This document shows positions 27,275 to 36,300 of a stretch of DNA of 64,000 nt, piece after piece. Each line of letters starts with the position of its first letter. Position 1 is the stretch's first letter. Below the pieces are notes generated by a model. It worked only from the letters and a program-made list of their open reading frames with translations, was not told the DNA's origin and did no database searches. A program made the position numbers and the translations under genes. This DNA is from an uncultured cyanobacterium (GTDB lineage Bacteria; Cyanobacteriota; Cyanobacteriia; CACIAM-69d): the NCBI GenBank assembly GCA_937883785.1, contig CALGDE010000100.1:21678-85677 (forward strand), given 5' to 3'.

Positions 27275-27517
27275 ATGGATCAACCATCCCCTTTTGTTCG
27301 TCAAACATCAATTGAACAAATTTCTTTCAAACTTAGCGAAGTTGAAGAAATAGTTTTAGAACAAATTCTCCTGGCCGCCGATAATAATAGTGTCCTTAAC
27401 ATGCAGGTTATTGCCGATCAGGTGCCCTATCCTCAAGAAGTGGTCAGTGCAGCTGTGGATAAGTTGTTGGCAATGGGGTTGATCCACATAACGATGACAA
27501 GTGAACTGCTTGAATAA
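27275..27517 (+). CDS. Small hypothetical protein (80 aa)
   Basis: A GGAG box lies 7 nt before ATG 27275. The product is acidic and helical by eye. The middle (MQVIADQVPYPQEVVSAAVDKLLAMGLI) reads like the helix-turn-helix pattern of a winged-helix domain, but it is too short to assign. It is followed by a TTGATCA-rich stretch that can fold back. Function is unknown. Confidence 0.55.
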   Translation: MDQPSPFVRQTSIEQISFKLSEVEEIVLEQILLAADNNSVLNMQVIADQVPYPQEVVSAAVDKLLAMGLIHITMTSELLE

Positions 27518-27735
27518 AGTTTGATCAATACTTGATCAGTAAAGATTGATTATTGGCAAATCTTGATCAACGGTGAATTGAATTGGTGATAAGAACTCGA
27601 TTATATTTCCCCGTGTTTCTTGTTAAGGAAACCATTAATTGGATCAAACACTGAATGCACATTAAAAGCTACGTTCATATTGGCTGAATCTCCACTGACC
27701 GCCCTTTAATCTCTCCGGTTTCGCTCTCCCTAATT

Positions 27736-28503
27736 ATGTTGTTTTCTAAGTCCTATTTCTCCCGTTTTTTAGCCATTAGCTTGCTTAGCGGTTCTTTAAT
27801 GTTGGCAGGATGCTCATCGGACTCTTCTGCCCAATCCGCTGACCCGTCTCCCACGCCAGAATCTTCCCCTGAATTAGCAGCGTCTCCCACGTCGTCGCCC
27901 CCCGCTGAAGACGCTCAAGCCTCTTCTCCGTCACCGGAACCTGTGGTTGAGGCCGCTCCGGCTGCGCCCAATACAGGGCCCGTTGCCGTTGCATCAATTC
28001 CCAGCAGTGTGGAGATTAGGGTTGAGGGAACCCCTGTGCAAGTGTCCCTGGAGGCTTATCGTCCCGAAGGGCTGCCGATCGCCATGGGTCTACCGGAAGA
28101 GTCATTTATTCCTCGGGTTATCCAAACACCTCAGTGGACCGAAGTGCGTTTGGTGAGTTCTTACCAAGGAGCCATTAGCAGTGAAAAGGTTTATGTCAGC
28201 ATTATTTGGCCTAAAGAGTCCATAAGCCTGGACAAAGCCCAAAATATGCTGTTTGAGGAAACCCGGAAGCAGGAAATAGGATTACAGGGGGTTGTGTCCA
28301 CGGGGAACGAAACGATTTACGCCTGGGAAAGGCGTCGATGGCGCTTTGAAAAAAATATTACTGATGGTCCCGGTGGTATTTTTGGCAGGGCTTTTGTGGG
28401 GGAACTAAAAGGACAACCATTTTGGGTCGTGACCCATACGTTAGCCGAGTTCGCCGAAGGATATGGCCCCCGCTTCAACATCATTCTCGATACCCTTCAG
28501 TAA
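27736..28503 (+). CDS. Putative lipoprotein, Ser/Pro-rich linker
   Basis: The protein has 255 aa. The N-terminal hydrophobic segment ends at a lipobox (LMLAGCSS, Cys about 26), predicting a lipid-anchored envelope protein. Residues 27-80 are rich in Ser, Pro, Ala and Glu. The remaining globular part (about 85-255) has no motif I recognise. Its stop lies 13 bp from the convergent DUF3122 gene. Confidence 0.65.
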   Translation: MLFSKSYFSRFLAISLLSGSLMLAGCSSDSSAQSADPSPTPESSPELAASPTSSPPAEDAQASSPSPEPVVEAAPAAPNTGPVAVASIPSSVEIRVEGTPVQVSLEAYRPEGLPIAMGLPEESFIPRVIQTPQWTEVRLVSSYQGAISSEKVYVSIIWPKESISLDKAQNMLFEETRKQEIGLQGVVSTGNETIYAWERRRWRFEKNITDGPGGIFGRAFVGELKGQPFWVVTHTLAEFAEGYGPRFNIILDTLQ

Positions 28504-28516
28504 GTCTGGGCATTCT

Positions 28517-29074
28517 TTAGGATTGTTCTGGCGCTTGTGCTTGTGCCTGCTCCTTCACTTGCAGCCATTCTTTAACGGCAAACGGGGGCAGCACGATCGC
28601 CACATCCCCAGCGGCAAGGGGCAGCGTTAGGGTTATTGGGCGGCGACGCTGCAGCCCAGCCAGGAAATCACCCGCGTCGTACTCGCCAATATTGTCGGTG
28701 TTGGCTCCTGGATCCGTTTTTAGCTGAAAGGCATCGGGCAGCTCCCACTGTTGAGATCCCTGTTGAATTTTTAGGGGCGCTGATCGCTGGATCACGGTGC
28801 CCGGAAAGCCCGATATGCGTAAGTGGGCAGTGGCTTCGTTGTTTTCGGATTTGCCACTTTCGGCGGCATTGTCAACCACAGCGAATAACACGACTTGCCA
28901 GCCGCGATCGCGATTGTCCCGCAGCGCCTGGAGCGATCGCACCATCACGCCCCCATTGGCAGCAACTTCATCCTGGGAATAAATATGTACCGATGCCCAC
29001 GCTGGCGACAATGGACAAAGACAAAGTACGATGCCCAGGAAAATCCCTAGAAACATTCCCAAAATGCGGGGCAT
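28517..29074 (-). CDS. DUF3122 family exported protein
   Basis: The protein has about 185 aa from ATG 29074. A signal peptide (MPRILGMFLGIFLGIVLCLC...AWA) is followed by a domain resembling cyanobacterial DUF3122: a VRSLQALRDNRDRGWQVVLF-like segment, then LRISGFPGT and a VWELPDAF-like segment. It probably acts in the periplasm or thylakoid lumen; the role is unknown. The frame stays open to 29137, which would overlap the end of the upstream ABC gene by 23 bp. I prefer 29074 because the signal peptide then begins at residue 1, although neither start has a clear ribosome-binding site. Confidence 0.7.
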   Translation of the reverse strand: MPRILGMFLGIFLGIVLCLCPLSPAWASVHIYSQDEVAANGGVMVRSLQALRDNRDRGWQVVLFAVVDNAAESGKSENNEATAHLRISGFPGTVIQRSAPLKIQQGSQQWELPDAFQLKTDPGANTDNIGEYDAGDFLAGLQRRRPITLTLPLAAGDVAIVLPPFAVKEWLQVKEQAQAQAPEQS

Positions 29075-29114
29075 GGAAATGGAAATGGTGTTAGTTGGTA
29101 CTTTAATCAGGGGT

Positions 29115-30071
29115 TTAGCTGGGGACCACATTGGCACGCCTCAGTTGATTCATAAAAAACGCTTCTAGGGACTGGCGCTGGCGGTTTGCCTGCAAAATTT
29201 CCCCGTCCATTGCCGACACCGTTGCTACAAACTCTGTCAGATCCCGATCCAATTCTCCCTGCCACCAGCCATTTTGAAAGTCCATATCCCCCAACCACAG
29301 GCGTAGCTTCTCCCCATCTCCCCCACGCCCGCGCACTTGGTAAGAATCGCCAAGGGTCAACATCTCTTCCAACGCGCCACAGCACAGCAGCTTACCGTTA
29401 GCCAAAATTGCCACGGAATCGCACACCTGCTCCACGTCGGACAAAATATGGCTATTAAAAAAAATGGTTTTGCCGGCGCGCTTTAAATTCAAAATAATTT
29501 CACGAATTTGATAACGTCCCAGGGGATCCAGCCCCGACATGGGCTCATCTAAAAACACCAGCTCCGGATCGTTAATCAAAGCCTGGGCCACTCCGACACG
29601 CTGGAGCATTCCCTTGGAATACTGCTTCATCAACTTCTTTTTTGCCGCATCGTGGGATAGCTGTACCTGGTCTAAAATTTCACCAATGCGCCGCTGCACT
29701 GACTTTTGGGGCAACTGAAAAATCGCCGCCGCATGTTCTAGATACTCCCAGCCCGTCAGGTAGTCGTAAAAATAAGCATTTTCCGGCAAGTAGCCCAAAC
29801 GCTGCTTGGTGGGGCGATCGCCCAAGGGCATCCCCAATACCGTCCCTGCCCCCGCCGTCGGCTTAGCAATGCCCAACAGTAGCTTAAGCAATGTGGTTTT
29901 TCCCGCACCATTGGGACCCAGTAGCCCAAAGGTTTGTCCGCGAGGCACCGAAAAAGATACATCTTGCACCGTGGTCACTGACTGATTCAGCCAAAATCCG
30001 GTGCGGTAGCTTTTGGTAATTCCCGTCACCGTGACCGCTGGGTTGCTATCGGAGAGTGGGGAAAGGGTCAT
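29115..30071 (-). CDS. ABC transporter ATP-binding protein
   Basis: This 318-aa nucleotide-binding subunit has Walker A GPNGAGKTT (52-60), a signature segment YSKGMLQRVGVAQ and Walker B LVFLDEPMSGLDP. The H-loop is in FNSHILSD. The domain order and the roughly 90-residue C-terminal extension match ABC-2-type exporters. No permease gene is adjacent, so the partner must lie elsewhere. Cargo is unknown. It reads leftward into the DUF3122 gene with about 40 bp between stop and start, so the two may be cotranscribed. Confidence 0.88.
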   Translation of the reverse strand: MTLSPLSDSNPAVTVTGITKSYRTGFWLNQSVTTVQDVSFSVPRGQTFGLLGPNGAGKTTLLKLLLGIAKPTAGAGTVLGMPLGDRPTKQRLGYLPENAYFYDYLTGWEYLEHAAAIFQLPQKSVQRRIGEILDQVQLSHDAAKKKLMKQYSKGMLQRVGVAQALINDPELVFLDEPMSGLDPLGRYQIREIILNLKRAGKTIFFNSHILSDVEQVCDSVAILANGKLLCCGALEEMLTLGDSYQVRGRGGDGEKLRLWLGDMDFQNGWWQGELDRDLTEFVATVSAMDGEILQANRQRQSLEAFFMNQLRRANVVPS

Positions 30072-30263
30072 GTTTTGCAGTTCCTAACCAATAGGTTGAG
30101 TGGCTTCTGAGTGACTTCGTCGAAGAAATAATAAGGGGAATTGTTAACAAACGTCGCCAGGTTTCCCATTTCTCGTTCCAGTGCCGTCGCCGTAGGGCAG
30201 AATCGGTCACAATAAGGGAGCGAAGAAATCAACAAAAACTTAAACTAGATTTTAAGATAAGTA

Positions 30264-30428
30264 ATGGATCGATCTAACTGGGTGGCGATCGCCACAGGAA
30301 CCATCGCGTTATTCCTTGGGATTGTTTACCTATTGATTGTTCAATTTCTTGACTTTCGAGGCGAAATGGTGCCTGCGCCCATTGAAAGCCTTGGTAATAT
30401 TGGTTTCTGGTTAGTCAATTTCGGCTAG
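30264..30428 (+). CDS. Small one-helix membrane protein (54 aa)
   Basis: This short ORF begins ATG GAT CGA TCT and ends at TAG 30426-30428. The translation starts MDRSNWVAIATGTIALFLG. A hydrophobic helix spans about residues 6-29, and an amphipathic C-terminus follows (LDFRGEMVPAPIESLGNIGF). I believe similar small proteins are conserved in cyanobacteria but I do not know a function. It has its own terminator-like hairpin about 100 bp downstream and is divergent from the ABC gene. Confidence 0.7.
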   Translation: MDRSNWVAIATGTIALFLGIVYLLIVQFLDFRGEMVPAPIESLGNIGFWLVNFG

Positions 30429-30531
30429 TTGGTCTTTCACTTTAGATTTTTCGCTGGTTTCCCCATAAGGAGACGAACGATTTATTCAAGTAAGACTCAG
30501 CAGTTAGCTGGCCTTTTGCTGGCAATTCACT

Positions 30532-30567
30532 AAAAGCTTTGTGGTGGTTTTATCACCAAAGCTTTTT
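30532..30567 (+). terminator. Rho-independent terminator
   Basis: The stem AAAAGCTTTGTGGTG pairs with CACCAAAGCTTTTT (one bulge) across a 7-nt loop and ends in a T-run. It lies downstream of the 54-aa membrane protein. The A-run on the other side would let it work in both directions. Confidence 0.8.
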
Positions 30568-30655
30568 CCCTTAAATTCCTGTTTGCTAGATGCGGCAATT
30601 ATTTCGGTGCTTAAGATTTTGATTTCGAATTTTGATTTCAAAAATCCTGGTTTTT

Positions 30656-30693
30656 AAATCTTGATTTCCTGAATCTTGATTTCCTGAATCTCG
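30656..30693 (+). repeat. 15-bp tandem repeat upstream of pcyA
   Basis: AATCTTGATTTCCTG occurs twice in tandem, followed by a partial third unit, about 75-110 bp before the pcyA start. It lies between the terminator at 30.55 kb and pcyA. No other gene is visible in the 338-bp gap. Confidence 0.7.
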
Positions 30694-30766
30694 GTTTTGA
30701 CTCTTCGTCATAAACCTTGGCCTCCAACGCTACCGGAATTAGCCGCTTGCCCCTAACAAAGGATAT

Positions 30767-31543
30767 ATGACAACTATTACCTCCACTTCCACCGTCACTT
30801 TGAGCGATCGCCAACACCCGACTATTTCCACCTTGGCAAACCGCATCCAAGCCGCCTGGTCAAATTACCTAGACCTACAGCCCTACGCCATGCCGGAAGA
30901 TTTAGGGTATGTGGAAGGGGTTCTAGAAGGGGAAAAGTTGGTGATCAATAACCAGTGTTACCAGACGCGCACCTTCCGTAAGCTACACCTGGAGCTGGCG
31001 CAAATTGGCAATTCCCTGGATATTCTGCACTGTGTAATGTTCCCCCGCCCCGAGTTCGACTTGCCCATTTTCGGCGCCGACCTAGTGGCGGGACGAGGAC
31101 AGTTGGCTATGGCGATCGCCGACCTTTCTCCAGTGCGGGACAACCAACAGCTTCCTGGAGAATATCAGCAACATTTGGAAGAACTGCCAAGCTTTGACTT
31201 TCGCCACTGCCGCCATTTTCCTGAATGGGCTGATATCTTTTCCGATTTTTGCCTTTTCGTACGTCCCGATGGGGAACAGGAAGAAACGGCGTTTGTGGAC
31301 ACTATTGATCGCTATTTAGCGTTCCACTGTCAGCAGGCAAAGGCTGCGCAGCCGGTGGATAGCGATCGCCGTAAAGCCATTATGGTGGCCCACCAGCATT
31401 ACTGTGCCCAACAGCTACGGAACGACAAAACTCGCCGTGTCCTGGAAAAAGCCTTTGGCGACGCCTGGGCAGAGCGCTACATGACCACGGTTTTGTTTGA
31501 CGTTCCCTTGGGTGTCCCCATGGGCAAGGCAAAAATGCCCTAG
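30767..31543 (+). CDS. pcyA: Phycocyanobilin:ferredoxin oxidoreductase
   Basis: This 258-aa ferredoxin-dependent bilin reductase converts biliverdin IXalpha to phycocyanobilin by four-electron reduction. The residues known to be catalytic in the Synechocystis enzyme occur here at the same numbers: Glu76, His88 (ILHCV) and Asp105 (FGADLV). Length is normal. The product supplies chromophore for phycobilisomes and phytochromes, consistent with the cpcT-like gene at the left edge. It converges on the response-regulator gene. Confidence 0.95.
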   Translation: MTTITSTSTVTLSDRQHPTISTLANRIQAAWSNYLDLQPYAMPEDLGYVEGVLEGEKLVINNQCYQTRTFRKLHLELAQIGNSLDILHCVMFPRPEFDLPIFGADLVAGRGQLAMAIADLSPVRDNQQLPGEYQQHLEELPSFDFRHCRHFPEWADIFSDFCLFVRPDGEQEETAFVDTIDRYLAFHCQQAKAAQPVDSDRRKAIMVAHQHYCAQQLRNDKTRRVLEKAFGDAWAERYMTTVLFDVPLGVPMGKAKMP

Positions 31544-31623
31544 TGGTTCAGGTTTAAAAAAAACGACTTAGGCTGGAAAACCCGCTCAAAAACTTGCTTT
31601 GGGCTGGAAACCCCATGGAATCC

Positions 31624-32019
31624 TTAGGATGTCGCTGTGGGAGATAGGTAGCGGTTCAACGTTTCTAGAACTAGGGACGGTTGAATAGGTTTGGTTAAAT
31701 AGGCCGTTGCTCCGGCGATCGCGCCCTGCACCCGATCAAAGGGCTTAGTGCGCGAGGTCAACACCACCACGGGCACTTGGCGATATTTAGGCAACTTGCG
31801 CAAAACACGACAGAATTCCAACCCGTCCATTTCCGGCATCGCCACATCCAGCAAAAACAAGTCAATATTTTCTCCTCCCTCCACCAGCTTTAACGCATCC
31901 ATAGCCCCCGCCACCGTGGCGATAACGTAGTAAGGCTCCAATAGACGCCCCAGCAACGTTCGGGTCACTACGCAATCGTCAACAATCAGAATTTTTAACT
32001 TGCGTTTGGAAAATGCCAT
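31624..32019 (-). CDS. CheY-like response regulator receiver
   Basis: This 131-aa stand-alone receiver domain has no output domain. The acidic pair DD (14-15), phospho-acceptor Asp58 (LFLLDVAMPEMDG), the Thr/Ser in VVVLTSR and Lys in YLTKPI are all present. Such single-domain regulators relay phosphate or bind partners. The partner kinase is unknown, although a large histidine kinase lies 1.3 kb away on the other strand. Confidence 0.93.
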   Translation of the reverse strand: MAFSKRKLKILIVDDCVVTRTLLGRLLEPYYVIATVAGAMDALKLVEGGENIDLFLLDVAMPEMDGLEFCRVLRKLPKYRQVPVVVLTSRTKPFDRVQGAIAGATAYLTKPIQPSLVLETLNRYLSPTATS

Positions 32020-32095
32020 AGGGCCCTCATTGGAAAGGCTTTACGGAGAAATGAAGTGATTTCGTAACTACAGCGCAGTGATGCTGACTTAGCTA

Positions 32096-32226
32096 GGGAC
32101 TATGATTATTTAAGTCTCAAAGCCTTTGACTGCGAGGGTTTTAGCCTCTAGCGCTTCTTACTTTAAAAGGGCGTGTACTCCCCACTACGTAAGCTTTTGG
32201 TGCTCAATTGGCGACACGCCTTCGGC
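32096..32226 (+). mobile_element. MITE copy B
   Basis: The left end TA|GGGACTATGATTATTTAAG (TA at 32094-32095) and the internal blocks CAAAGCCTTTGACTG and AAAAGGGCGTGTACTCCCC match the other copies. The right terminus is CAATTGGCGACACGCC plus TTCGG, then TA at 32227-32228, so its end is slightly altered. Confidence 0.8.
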
Positions 32227-32545
32227 TAACCTCCACGTCCGGAGAAGATTCAGTATCCACGTTTAAGCACCGCATCTAAAAATTTGCTTTACCTTACATA
32301 CTCAGATTTTATCTATTGTTCAATCCTTACACGCCCGACTCTGCATCCACAGTAAAAAATGCCGAAGAATCAGAACTTAAGGGGCAGAGGAAACGTCTAT
32401 AGATGGTCAGGGTCTGTGGACAAGTGCCCCGTTTTTGATCCGCTGTCTTCCCCTTAGTGCTTTTCCCGGTGTGTAACCAGCAATAAAAGATTGGAGATTG
32501 TAGACCCCACTGTGAAGACCTTGAGCCCGTACGGTGAAGCCCCTA

Positions 32546-32671
32546 AGTATGTCGTTATTGAGCACCAGAAGCCTTATATAGTGGGGAGTCCACGCTCTTT
32601 TAAAGCAAAAAGTGCTAGGGACTGAAACCCTTGCTGGTAAAGACTTTGAAACTTAAATGGCGACAGCCCCT
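32546..32671 (-). mobile_element. MITE copy C
   Basis: This 126-bp copy is flanked by TA (32544-32545 and 32672-32673) and is reversed relative to copy B. On the minus strand it begins GGGGCTGTCGCCATTTAAG and ends near CAATAACGACATACT. Its internal blocks match copies B and D. Confidence 0.85.
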
Positions 32672-33270
32672 AGCCATACAAGCGTCGACAGTGACACGGT
32701 TACAGAAACAAGCTTTCCTCTGGGTGCGATCCTTTCTCCAGCAAGGTGGATATGACTGTATTCGACTCGATTTGGAGATTCGGTTGCCGTAGCTTCAGGT
32801 CTTTGGTTCTAAATTTGAGGGTTGAAGAAACCATTGCGCGGGAAAACTGGTTAAGTCTCCCGATTCTAAAGACAAGTTGATGAAGTCTATGACATCCCGT
32901 TCTTGCACCCTTGACTTTGATGAACTGACTTGCGTTTGACGCAATTAAATTTCAAAGATTTTGAATTTAAGTTTTTCCCATTCAAAGGACAATTGGGGGC
33001 TTTATGTTCAAAGGTATAGACAAACCTATAAACTTTTACACAAGTGCTTCAAATCAAATCCTTTAAGATTAGTGGTCATTATTGGGAATCTTAGTTGAGG
33101 GTAGTAACAAGATTCTTGGGTGACGAGATCTTTCAAAGGGTGCATGCAGGGTGGGAACGACTGAGCAAATTGGGAAATGCTTCAAAGAAGGCTCAATGTA
33201 GAAAGGGCCTGGTGAACAGTGAGCGACTCTCTAACAAGCCACCTCTTGACGAGCAATGTCTCAGCAAAGG

Positions 33271-33321
33271 TGGACTGGCACAACTGGACTGGCATAACTG
33301 GACTGGCACAACTGGACTGGA
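33271..33321 (+). repeat. 14-bp tandem repeat before the histidine kinase
   Basis: TGGACTGGCACAAC, TGGACTGGCATAAC and TGGACTGGCACAAC are followed by a partial TGGACTGGA. The array ends about 10 bp before the kinase ATG, where the last GGACTGGAG also provides the only GGAG-like ribosome-binding site. Confidence 0.95.
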
Positions 33322-33330
33322 GCGTCTGAC

Positions 33331-36300
33331 ATGAAGTTACGGGTTAAAACCTTAGCTATTGTTGCTTTAGCGGTGGTTTTCCTAAACGTGGTGCTTTTTA
33401 GTACGGCGTCGGGGCTGTTGCTGCGGGACTTCCGCTCCTTGGAAACCCAGGATGTGCAGCTTGATGTGCAGCGGGCATTGGGGGTGTTGTCCGATAATGC
33501 AACGGATTTGGATGCCACCGCTCAGGACTATGCGGAGTGGGATGACACCTATGCGTTTATGAGCGATCGCAACCCAGGCTATTTGCGGTCAAATTTCCTA
33601 GACCGAACGTTTGATTATTTACGACTGAATATTCTGGTAATTCTGGATTCCCAGGGGCAAACCATTTACAGCCAGGGTTACAGCTTAGATAATCAGCGAT
33701 TCCGAGAGGTTTCTGAAAGTTTCAACGAAAGTTTGACCGCGGGCAAACTGCTGTCGGAGGCAGTGACCGGGCGCGCCCAAAGTCCTAGCTTTCGTAAAAA
33801 TGGATTATTGGTATTACCCGAGGGACCCATACTGGTGGCGTCCCGCTCCATTGTGACCAGCGATGGTACGGGACCGGTGCGGGGCACGTTGATTGTGGGG
33901 CGGTATTTGACGGGGGGAGAGCAGGAGCGATTGACCCGCTTAACCCAGCTTCAGGTAACGTTGCATCCTCTGGCCACCGATGGGGATGATCGTGATCGCG
34001 CGGCCATTGCGGACCTGTTGGCAGACAATGCACTGGACACGGTAATTCGTCCTTTGGATGGGAAGTCCACCGCTGGCTATGCCATTGTTAATGACCTGTA
34101 CGGTCAGCCGGCGATGCTGGTGCGCACGGTGATTGAGCGGCGGATTTTTGCCCAGGGAAAGCTGAGCCTGCGGTATTTGCTAGTGCTGCTGGTGTTTATT
34201 GGGCTGGTGTTTGGGATTATTACCCTAGTGCTATTAGAGCGACTGGTGCTGGCCCGGTTGACGCGAGTGAGCGATAGTGTGGGGGCGATCGCCTCCAGCG
34301 GCGACGTGTCCATGCGGGTGGAAGTGCTGAACGGCACCGATGAACTGGCGGATTTGGTAACGGTGCTCAACGGGGCCCTGGATCGGGTGGAAGAGTCCCA
34401 GGGAGCCCTGCGGGCGGCGGAGGCGAAATATCGCAGTATTTTTGAAAATGCCATTGAGGGAATCTTCCAAACTACGCCTGAAGGAGCCTACCTCAGCGCT
34501 AATCCAGCTTTGGCGGCAATTTATGGCTACGAATCTGCCAAAGCGTTTCTAGAAAGTCAGCGCAACGCTAAAGAGATTTACGTCAACCCGGATCGTCGTC
34601 GGGAATTTATGGACCTGGTGGCGGAGCAGGGCTCGGTCACTGAGTTTGAAGCCCAGGTTTATCACAAAGAGGGGCATATCATTTGGATTTCCGAATCGGC
34701 GCGATCCGTTTTGGGAGAGGACGGAACGGTGGCCTTTTATGAAGGCACCGTGGAAGATATCACCGCCCGTAAAGCAGCCGATGAACGAATGGTGCGGCTG
34801 CGGGATCGCCTGGAGGCAATTTTGCAGGCGGTGCCCGGCAGCGTATCACGGGTGGATCGGGAGCTAACCTATTTGGAAGTGAATCGCCATTTGGCAGAGT
34901 CCTTTAACTTGACCCCCGAGGAATTTGTGGGCAAGCACATTGACTTTTTGGGCTACGGCAAGGGTTTTCGGGCGTTTATGGAAAACTTTTTCGCGGGGAG
35001 TCGCACCGAAGATGCCCGGGAAATTGAGCGCGTTACGAATCGGGGCGTAGAAAATTATTTGATTGTGGCTCAAAAATACGAAAACAATCAGGCTGCCTTT
35101 GTGGTGGGTATTAACGTCACCGAGGAGCGCCAGGCAGTATCAGCCTTGGCAAAAGCAGAGGCCCAGTATCGCAGTATTTTTGAAAACGCTGTGGAGGGCA
35201 TTTTCCAGGCGACGGCGACGGGGGAGTTTACGGCGGCGAATCCATCCCTGGCACGGATTTATGGCTACGACTCTCCTGAGGTGCTGATTGAGCGATTTAA
35301 CCAGTCGTCGGGGGCCCCGTATGTGCAGCCCAACAGCTTCCAAGATTTGCTGGCATTGCTTCAGGAGCGGGGACAAATTTCTCGAGAATCGGAGGTGTTT
35401 CGAGTCAATGGCGATCGCCGATGGGTTATGGAAAATGCCACCGCAGTGCGCGACCAGTCCGGGCGGCTGCTGTATTACGAAGGCACCGTGGAGGATATTA
35501 CTGAGCGAAAGCGGTCCCGGGAAACGATGCTGGAGCGATCGCGCCTGTCGATTTTAGAGGCGGAAGTGGGTGTGCTGCTGTCGGGCAGTGGGGATATGGA
35601 GACGGTATTGCGCTCCTGTGCCGATCTGGTAGTAAATCAGCTTGGCTGCCTATTTGCCCATATTTGGACCGTGCGCCCCAACGGCAATTCCCTGGAGCTA
35701 CAGGCCCAAACTACCCATGCCAGATCGCGCAACCTAGACTTAACCACGCCCCTGCTTACCCAAACCCTGCAGGAGTCGGTGGTGTTGCCGGAAAATGACG
35801 AGGCGGGATTAGCCACCCTGGAGCGTCAATGGGAACTGCTGCCGCCGCTGGTAGAAATTGCTCAAACCATGCGCCCGGTGTTTCGCCACGGCACGCTGCG
35901 CTGGAAGGTAGATGCCCCTGAAAAAACGGAGAATGCGACTAAAACCCTGGTGTTTGTAGGACATCCTTTGGTAGTAGAAGACCGGCTGGTGGGAATTATT
36001 GCCCTCCATAGCTGCGAAGAACTGAGCGACGATGCCTATGACGTGCTGGGATGGATTGCCAATGCGATCGCCTTAGGCATTGACCGATCTTGGGCTCGCC
36101 AGGAACTGGTTAGCCGGCGGGAGGCGCTGCTGCTACAGTTGGCGAGCCAAATTCGTAATTCCCTAGAGCTTTGCACCGTGCTCAACGCGGCGGTGGAAGG
36201 CATTCGCAGTCTGTTGAAGGTGGACCGGTGTTTGTTTGCTTGGTATCGCCCCGGTGACTGCGTTGGCGTTGAGGGGAATGCCATTGACGACGGTGCAGAG

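Larger units (their letters stand above)
32020..33330. other. 1.3-kb gap carrying two MITEs and tandem repeats
   Basis: Between the receiver gene and the histidine kinase lie MITE copies B and C in opposite orientation, about 450 bp apart, and a 14-bp tandem array next to the kinase start. The remaining sequence has no convincing gene; the open frame at 33095-33334 runs through the tandem repeat and shows no family features. Confidence 0.6.

Noticed and set aside
33271..33321. CRISPR-like array
   Set aside because: The 14-bp units are directly adjacent with no spacers between them, and no cas gene is present.
33095..33334. 79-codon open frame upstream of the kinase
   Set aside because: It runs into a 14-bp tandem repeat and overlaps the kinase start; there is no ribosome-binding site and no family pattern.
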